DNA of 64,000 nt from the NCBI GenBank assembly GCA_002867475.1, contig PKTL01000069.1:1-64000 (forward strand), written 5' to 3'. This DNA is from Candidatus Woesearchaeota archaeon (GTDB lineage: Archaea > Nanobdellota > Nanobdellia > Woesearchaeales > BM511). Numbering within the stretch: the first letter of the stretch is position 1; each line of letters opens with the position of its first letter. The notes beneath the pieces are model-generated. The model saw nothing but the letters and a program-made list of their open reading frames with translations, did not search any database and had not been told where the DNA came from. The translations under genes were made by a program, and so were the position numbers. Below are positions 58,874-64,000 of this stretch, in pieces.

Positions 58874-58940
58874 TTTTGGCTAACATCTTTTAGGTGAATT
58901 TTTATGAGAATAAAAGATGTCTTTTATTTTTAAGTTAAAA
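58874..58940 (+). repeat. Terminal structured element S8 (truncated or divergent)
   Basis: TTTTGGCTAACATCTTTTA...TAAAAGATGT. Confidence 0.55.
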
Positions 58941-58977
58941 CCCAGTTTTAGGTTTTGATATGTTTTTTGCTAAAGAC

Positions 58978-59178
58978 TTATTTGTCTTTAGCGTGGCTGA
59001 GAAGCTCTTCATGGAGAAGCTCAAGCTTTTCAATTGTTCTTATGTGCATGTCTTTCATGACTGCGAACTGATATTTTTTACTATTGTCTTTTTTTAGTAG
59101 CCAGTTCAACTTATTTGATAATCCTATTATTAGATCTTCATATTGTGTTAAGAGTTCGATTGCTTGTTTTTTATTCAT
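58978..59178 (-). CDS. Small hypothetical protein
   Basis: 66 aa ORF with GAGGTGATATAAA RBS context. Confidence 0.5.
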   Translation of the reverse strand: MNKKQAIELLTQYEDLIIGLSNKLNWLLKKDNSKKYQFAVMKDMHIRTIEKLELLHEELLSHAKDK

Positions 59179-59203
59179 TTTATATCACCTCGATATGGCT
59201 AAA

Positions 59204-59331
59204 TTCACTGGACAAGACAGCTCATGTAACCTTCGATTATGAAATAATCGATTGGTTCAATGAATGTTGTTGCAGTCCTGCTTTGTTATCGAGGTGAATT
59301 GAATAAAAATAGAGGCAGTGGACACTGGACA
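59204..59331 (+). promoter_or_regulatory. Origin-recognition-box-like repeats, left cluster (TTCACTGGAC 59204-59213; CAGTGGACACTGGACA 59316-59331)
   Basis: Matches to the core TCCA(C/G)TGGA of archaeal ORB/mini-ORB. Confidence 0.5.
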
Positions 59332-59374
59332 TAGTCAAATGAGATTTAAAAATCATAGATAACATTTAAATAAT

Positions 59375-59614
59375 ATGAGTGGCTATAAATTGAATATGAC
59401 AAAATACACGGCATTTATACAAAAAGATGAAGATATGTATGTTGCTACATGTGTAGAACTTGGCACGGTTAGTCAAGGATACACGGTTGAAGAAGCATTA
59501 GATAATCTAAAAGAAGCAACCGAACTTTACCTTGAAGAAATGCCAGGAGAAGAAGTTTCTGATTATTCTTTTACTACCACTTTTGAAGTTGGTGGTAAAA
59601 GTGTTAAAGCTTAA
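59375..59614 (+). CDS. hicB: HicB-family antitoxin
   Basis: KYTAFIQKDEDMYVATCVELGTVSQGYTVEEALDNLKEATELYLEE. Confidence 0.9.
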   Translation: MSGYKLNMTKYTAFIQKDEDMYVATCVELGTVSQGYTVEEALDNLKEATELYLEEMPGEEVSDYSFTTTFEVGGKSVKA

Positions 59615-59831
59615 AAAAATTTCTGGAAAAAACTGTGTTAAACTAATTTGTAATAAGTTCAGTTTTAAATATGTTAGGCAATCTGGAAGTCATATAATTC
59701 TTAAAAAAATAAGTGGAGATACCACAATTACTTGTGTTGTTCCTAATCATTCTGAAATTAAAATTAACACTCTGAAAGGATTATTAAAACAAGCAAAAAT
59801 TAGACAAGAGGATTTTATAAAATATCAATAG
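59601..59831 (+). CDS. hicA: HicA-family toxin (likely GTG start; ORF track start 59532)
   Basis: LKKISGKNCVKLICNKFSFKYVRQSGSHIILKK...VVPNHSEIKINTLKGLLKQAKI. Confidence 0.9.
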   Translation: MLKLKKISGKNCVKLICNKFSFKYVRQSGSHIILKKISGDTTITCVVPNHSEIKINTLKGLLKQAKIRQEDFIKYQ

Positions 59832-59841
59832 AGGTGATAAA

Positions 59842-60618
59842 ATGAATGTGTCAAAAATAATATTTGATAAATTGTTTATTCAAGGTTGTAGTATGAAAAC
59901 CATAACTGCTTATGAATTGCAGCTAGAAAAGTTTCTTGAGTGGGTTGATAAGCCTCCATTAAAAGTCAAACAAAAAGATATTGAAGAGTATACCAAATAT
60001 CTAAGAAGAAATGATTATGCCCATTCAAGTATTAGGCTTTCCCTTAATGCTATCAAATATTATTTTGTGAAAATAATGAAGAGAAGGTTTGAGATTTCCA
60101 TGCCTAAAAAACATGAGAAACACACAGGCGTTTGTGATAGAAATGAGATTGTTGAAGCAATTGATAATTTAAGAAATCCAAAGCACAAATTACTTCTTGC
60201 ATTGCTATATGGTTCTGGTGTTCGTGTTAGTGAAGCTGTAAAGATTAGGCATGATGATATTTTTGATGATTATGCAGTTATCAGGCAAGGTAAAGGAAGT
60301 AAAGATAGAAAGATAATAGTTTCTGATATTTTTCTAGAATTATATGAACCTTTTAAAAAAAGAAAAGGTTTTGTTTTTAATGGTAGAAATTCTCATTTGA
60401 CTGTTAGAAGTGTTCAAGAGATAGTTAAAAAAGCGTTTAAGGATAGACATGTTCATCCTCATATGTTAAGAGCAAGTTTTGCAACGCACCTTTACGAGTC
60501 AAGTGTTGATAAGCATAAGATCCAAAGATTACTTGGTCATAAGGATGTGAGAACTGTTGAAGTTTATACTAAGTATTCAAAGTTCGATCCAGAAGTTAAA
60601 AGCCCTTTAGATATTTAA
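59842..60618 (+). CDS. XerA/XerC-D-like tyrosine recombinase
   Basis: GSGVRVSEAVKIRHDDI, GKGSKDRKI, HPHMLRASFATHL, LLGHKDVRTVEVYTKYSKF; C-term VKSPLDI. Confidence 0.93.
   Translation: MNVSKIIFDKLFIQGCSMKTITAYELQLEKFLEWVDKPPLKVKQKDIEEYTKYLRRNDYAHSSIRLSLNAIKYYFVKIMKRRFEISMPKKHEKHTGVCDRNEIVEAIDNLRNPKHKLLLALLYGSGVRVSEAVKIRHDDIFDDYAVIRQGKGSKDRKIIVSDIFLELYEPFKKRKGFVFNGRNSHLTVRSVQEIVKKAFKDRHVHPHMLRASFATHLYESSVDKHKIQRLLGHKDVRTVEVYTKYSKFDPEVKSPLDI
60603..60618 (+). repeat. 16-bp direct repeat CCCTTTAGATATTTAA, copy 1 (3' end of recombinase gene)
   Basis: Identical to 61337-61352. Confidence 0.85.
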
Positions 60619-60646
60619 AACATTTAAAAAAACAATAAATTTAAAT

Positions 60647-60663
60647 ATTTAGATTATCTAAAT
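60647..60663 (+). promoter_or_regulatory. Palindrome ATTTAGAT-T-ATCTAAAT, probable vapBC operator
   Basis: 8-bp arms overlapping the antitoxin start region. Confidence 0.5.
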
Positions 60664-60670
60664 GTTTGCT

Positions 60671-60934
60671 ATGGGAACTATAACTGTAAATGTATCGGAC
60701 GAGACTGAAAAAATGTTTAGAGAAGCTGTAAAACAAAATATTGGAATAGGAAAGGGGGTCCTCGGAAAAGCTATAGGCGAAGCTATGAATATGTGGGCTG
60801 AAGAAAAAGAAAGAGAAGAAAGAAGAAGAAAAGCTATTGAAAGACTTGAGAAAGGATTTGATTTAGGGAATTTTTCTTATAAGAATAGAGAGGAATTATA
60901 TGGAGATAGATTTAAAAAGTGGGATAAAAAATAA
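60671..60934 (+). CDS. VapB-like antitoxin (ORF track start 60662)
   Basis: Short charged ORF overlapping a PIN toxin gene. Confidence 0.7.
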   Translation: MGTITVNVSDETEKMFREAVKQNIGIGKGVLGKAIGEAMNMWAEEKEREERRRKAIERLEKGFDLGNFSYKNREELYGDRFKKWDKK

Positions 60935-61352
60935 TATTGAGAAAAAAGTTTTTATTGACACTAATATTTTTATTTATGCTTATAATAATGAGAATTCTAA
61001 AAGAAATATTTGCTTGCAGATTGTTAAAAACTTATTTAAAAATAAAATTTCATATATAAGTATTCAAACATTAAGTGAACTTTCTAATGTTCTATTACAC
61101 AAAATGAAATTATCCAACTTGGATTTAAATGAAGTTATATATGAATTGGTCGAATTTGGAAATCTTTGTGAAATTAAATCAAGCACAATTATTAAAGCAA
61201 TAGATATACATAAAAAATTTAAGATTCATTTTTTCGATGCACAGATTGTTGCTACTATGATTCAAAATGGTGTTGATACAATATATACTGAAAATGTGAA
61301 GGATTTTTCTAAAGTTCCTTTTATTAAAGCTATTAACCCTTTAGATATTTAA
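60900..61352 (+). CDS. PIN-domain toxin (VapC-like)
   Basis: KKVFIDTNIFIYAYNNENSKRN...LSELSNVL...IHFFDAQIVATMIQNGVDTIYTENVKDF. Confidence 0.9.
   Translation: MEIDLKSGIKNNIEKKVFIDTNIFIYAYNNENSKRNICLQIVKNLFKNKISYISIQTLSELSNVLLHKMKLSNLDLNEVIYELVEFGNLCEIKSSTIIKAIDIHKKFKIHFFDAQIVATMIQNGVDTIYTENVKDFSKVPFIKAINPLDI
61337..61352 (+). repeat. 16-bp direct repeat CCCTTTAGATATTTAA, copy 2 (3' end of vapC)
   Basis: Identical to 60603-60618. Confidence 0.85.
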
Positions 61353-61353
61353 G

Positions 61354-61425
61354 CCACTGGACACTGGACACAACGAAGAAATTGTTTCTTCGAGCATCCA
61401 CTGGACAAAAAGTCCACTGGACATT
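61354..61425 (+). promoter_or_regulatory. Candidate replication origin core: ORB-like repeats CCACTGGACACTGGACA (61354-61370), TCCACTGGACA (61397-61407), GTCCACTGGACATT (61412-61425) around hairpin CGAAGAAA-TTG-TTTCTTCG (61374-61392)
   Basis: Repeated TCCACTGGA core directly upstream of orc1/cdc6. Confidence 0.7.
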
Positions 61426-61523
61426 CACGCTTAAGCCTTTTAAACTGTTTTTCCCATAAATGAAATTATGATTAAAAATTTCAATCAATTATTAAAGCAA
61501 ATTTTATATATGAGGCGATAAAA

Positions 61524-62603
61524 ATGAAAACTATGGGAATGTTTGATGACATGTTAAAGCAAGGAGAATCCTTGTTCAAGGACGCAGTAGCATTAGATTA
61601 TGATTATATTCCCAAACTTGTTCCTTTCAGAGAGACTCAACAAAGGTTTGTTGCTGAAAGCATTAAACCATTATTTAGTCAGAGAAACGGCAAGAACATG
61701 CTTATTCATGGACCGCCAGGAATCGGTAAGACTGTTGCTGTAAGACATCTTCTAAAAGAGTTAGAAGAAAAAACTGATGAAATAGTTCCAATTTATGTTA
61801 ATTGTTGGCAGAAAAATACCACTTTCAAGATACTGATGGAGATCTGTGACCAGTTAGGATACAAGTTCACACATAATAAGAAAACGGATGATCTTTTCAA
61901 GATAATTGAAGACTACTTAAACAAAGATAGTGTTGTTTTCGTCTTTGATGAAGTTGATAAGCTTGAAGATGAAGATTTCTTATATATGATATTAGAAAAG
62001 ATTTACAGAAAAACAATATTGTTGATTACGAATTATCAAGAATGGCTTGTGAATCTTGATGAGAGAATCAGAAGCAGACTTACTCCTGAACTTTTAGAGT
62101 TCAAGAAGTATAATGGTAACGAGATAAAAGGAATACTTAAACAAAGATTAAATTATGCTTTTGTCGATGGAGCACTCCAAGATGATGCTTTTAATGAGAT
62201 TGCTAAAAAAACTATTGAGATGAGTGATATAAGACAAGGTCTTTACATGCTAAAAGAAGCTGGAAATATTGCTGAAAGCAAGTCTAGTAAATCTATTTGT
62301 TTAGAACACGCAACTGAAGCTATTAAGAAATTAGAAGAATTTACGATAAAGAAAACCGATGATTTGGAGACTGAAGAAAGAGTTATATTAAACATTGTGA
62401 AAACTAATCCTGGTAAAAAGATTGGTGAGCTTTTTGAGATCTATCAATCTAATGGAGGAGTTGGAGTGTATAAGACTTTTCAAAGGAAGATAAAAAAGCT
62501 TGCCGATAACAGATTCTTACATGTGAAAAAGGTTACTGGTGGAAAGGATGGCACAACAACTATTGTGAATACTCCCCAAAGTACTAAATTAACTGATTTT
62601 TAA
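61524..62603 (+). CDS. Orc1/Cdc6 replication initiator
   Basis: HGPPGIGKTVAVRHLLKELEE, FVFDEVDKLEDED, IRSRLTPELLEFKKYNGNEIKGILKQRL, C-terminal wHTH. Confidence 0.92.
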   Translation: MKTMGMFDDMLKQGESLFKDAVALDYDYIPKLVPFRETQQRFVAESIKPLFSQRNGKNMLIHGPPGIGKTVAVRHLLKELEEKTDEIVPIYVNCWQKNTTFKILMEICDQLGYKFTHNKKTDDLFKIIEDYLNKDSVVFVFDEVDKLEDEDFLYMILEKIYRKTILLITNYQEWLVNLDERIRSRLTPELLEFKKYNGNEIKGILKQRLNYAFVDGALQDDAFNEIAKKTIEMSDIRQGLYMLKEAGNIAESKSSKSICLEHATEAIKKLEEFTIKKTDDLETEERVILNIVKTNPGKKIGELFEIYQSNGGVGVYKTFQRKIKKLADNRFLHVKKVTGGKDGTTTIVNTPQSTKLTDF

Positions 62604-62624
62604 AAAAATAAGAAAAGAAAAAAA

Positions 62625-62891
62625 TTATTCTTTAGTTTCTTCTAAAGCTTCTTCTGCTTGTTCAGCTCCTTCTTCAGCGTTTTCTGTTTGAGTTTCTTCT
62701 TTAGCTACCTCTTTCTCTGCTTCTTTAGCAGCTTGCTTAGCTCTAGTTTTCCCAGCTTCAAACTTCTTCTTCAACGCTTCTTCTTTTATCTTAACACCTG
62801 CACTAGACCTATTACAATCTCTACACATACGAGTATAGTTCAAGAATTTTGTTGCACCACATAATTTGCATTTATCATATATTTTAGCCAT
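62625..62891 (-). CDS. Small zinc-finger protein with acidic/alanine tail
   Basis: YDKCKLCGATKFLNYTRMCRDCNRSSAG. Confidence 0.65.
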   Translation of the reverse strand: MAKIYDKCKLCGATKFLNYTRMCRDCNRSSAGVKIKEEALKKKFEAGKTRAKQAAKEAEKEVAKEETQTENAEEGAEQAEEALEETKE

Positions 62892-62946
62892 TTTAATCCT
62901 CCAAAAAAGGGTTCTAACCTATACTTAATTGGTTTGATGTTTATAT

Positions 62947-63495
62947 ATGTTTAGGACAAAGTTAATAAAGGACCAATACCAAGATTTCGTGATGATAGAA
63001 ATAGATAAAAAAGATGTTTTCAAAATGATAAGACCTTACCCTCTAGTTTTTGTCATGACTATTGATGGTGAAGGCAAACCTACAGGCATGGCTTGCGGGT
63101 GGCATATGAAATGCAGTTTGAATCCTCCTCTTTACGCTGTCGCGTTGAAAAAAGGAAAATATACTCATGAAATGATTAAGAATTCTAAAGAGTTTGTTGT
63201 TGCTTTTCCAAGTCATGAACTCGAAAAAGAGATTGAATATTTTGGAACCCGTAGCGGAAAAGAGTTCGATAAATTTAAAAAAACAGATATAAAAACTAGA
63301 GAATCAACATATCTTCGTGTGCCTCTTGTAGAAAAAGCAAGTATCAACATGGAATGTTTTCTTCAGGATACTTTTGAGACAAGCGATCATACAGTCTTTG
63401 TGGGAAAGGTTGTCTCAGCACATTATAAGCCAGGACAAAAATTGCTTTTTTATCTTGGTCAAAAAGAAGGTGTAAGAGAATTCAAAGAACTGTGA
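62947..63495 (+). CDS. Flavin reductase-like (DIM6/NTAB) protein
   Basis: PYPLVFVMTIDGEGKPTGMACGWHMKCSLNPPLYAVALKKGKYTHEMIKNSKEFVVAFPS. Confidence 0.88.
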   Translation: MFRTKLIKDQYQDFVMIEIDKKDVFKMIRPYPLVFVMTIDGEGKPTGMACGWHMKCSLNPPLYAVALKKGKYTHEMIKNSKEFVVAFPSHELEKEIEYFGTRSGKEFDKFKKTDIKTRESTYLRVPLVEKASINMECFLQDTFETSDHTVFVGKVVSAHYKPGQKLLFYLGQKEGVREFKEL

Positions 63496-63537
63496 CTATT
63501 CAAAAGTTATAAAAATAAAGACATTTTTCTTTTTCAT

Positions 63538-64000
63538 ATGAAATTTAGAAGTACTCCAAGTGGAAGAAAATCCCCAGTGAGAAGAGTGTATGGCGGTTGG
63601 GATGAAAAAGGTAGTGAAAAACCTTTAAGACAGATCATAGAAGAATCAAGTGGAACATCCAGTAATAACCCCTCAAATATTAAAATTGATGAAAATAATA
63701 GACCCTATAAAAAAATATTAGAAGAAGTATCAAAAAGATTAAAAGTACCTTATAATGGTATACTTGTTAATTATTCTGATGATCAAATATATTTTAGAGC
63801 AAAAGTAAGAAGAGATAGTGAGACTAGCAAATTAGTTTTCACATATATTTGGGAATCAGTTGAAAGCAATACTCAAAATCAAGATTTAACTTATTTAAAC
63901 AATGCGATCTTAAAAATAACCCCTAATGAAGAAACATCTCTTTTAAATTCAACACATTATTATGAAGAAAAAGCAAATACATTAACAGAGGATAACTTTT
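63538..64000 (+). CDS. Hypothetical protein, partial at window end
   Basis: Open frame from ATG 63538 (MKFRSTPSGRKSPVRRVYGGWDEKG...) to window end. Confidence 0.6.
   Translation, partial: MKFRSTPSGRKSPVRRVYGGWDEKGSEKPLRQIIEESSGTSSNNPSNIKIDENNRPYKKILEEVSKRLKVPYNGILVNYSDDQIYFRAKVRRDSETSKLVFTYIWESVESNTQNQDLTYLNNAILKITPNEETSLLNSTHYYEEKANTLTEDNF

Larger units (their letters stand above)
50111..58940 (+). mobile_element. Candidate integron-like cassette array: 8 IR-bounded cassettes separated by head-to-tail structured attC-like elements
   Basis: Conserved left junction (GCAGAG|, GAAGAG| or GAAG|), conserved right junction |TTGTAnnTAACATCGC, and a cassette-specific IR at both ends of every cassette. 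Confidence 0.7.

Noticed and set aside
50111-58940. CRISPR array
   Set aside because: Repeats are long, variable and palindromic, spaced by whole genes rather than about 30-40 nt spacers; no Cas genes in the window.
50111-58940. Classical integron with canonical attC
   Set aside because: Logic is similar, but canonical RYYYAAC/GTTRRRY boxes are not consistently present, elements are larger and multi-domain, and the nearby recombinase shows no obvious IntI-specific insertion; kept as integron-like only.
50111-58940. Group II introns, retrons or IS200/IS605 elements as the source of the structured repeats
   Set aside because: No reverse transcriptase, Y1 transposase or TnpB-like ORF seen; no domain V-like signature recognised. 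Cannot be excluded for decayed, in-trans-mobilised forms.
58970-58993. GCTAAAGAC-TTATTT-GTCTTTAGC hairpin as an intrinsic terminator or array element
   Set aside because: Overlaps the 3' end of the small minus-strand ORF 58978..59178 and lacks a T-tract on the coding strand; does not share the S-element core.

Overview
AT-rich archaeal chromosome segment, most likely DPANN/Woesearchaeota-like (inferred from gene content and style only). The window holds a dense information-processing core: aIF2-alpha, S27e, L44e, L7Ae, S28e, L24e, Ndk, EF-2, EF-1A, aIF1A, TFE, Cbf5, CCA-adding enzyme, TFB, RpoE'/E'', S24e and S27ae. It also has a cytosolic [NiFe]-hydrogenase locus with two tandem small/large subunit pairs behind one diaphorase module, a MoxR-DUF58-VWA (Bat-like) operon, and three tRNA genes that all appear to carry introns. 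From about 50.1 to 58.95 kb the genome changes character. Single genes or toxin-antitoxin pairs are each bounded by a cassette-specific perfect inverted repeat (9-16 bp). Between cassettes lies a family of head-to-tail structured elements (consensus ...GCAGAG|cassette|TTGTAnnTAACATCGC...) with covarying stems, recurrent bulges and GNA mini-loops. I read this as an integron-like cassette array with unusually large attC-like sites, and it is the main candidate for an undescribed system. It sits next to HicBA, a XerA-like tyrosine recombinase, VapBC (flanked by a 16-bp direct repeat), origin-recognition-box-like repeats and orc1/cdc6, so it appears to be next to a replication origin. Other notable items are a probable K-turn in the L7Ae mRNA leader, three otherwise well-preserved reading frames each broken by one in-frame TAA, and a tRNA-like gene with a putative second intron in its T-loop. 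No searches or folding software were run; all statements come from reading the sequence.
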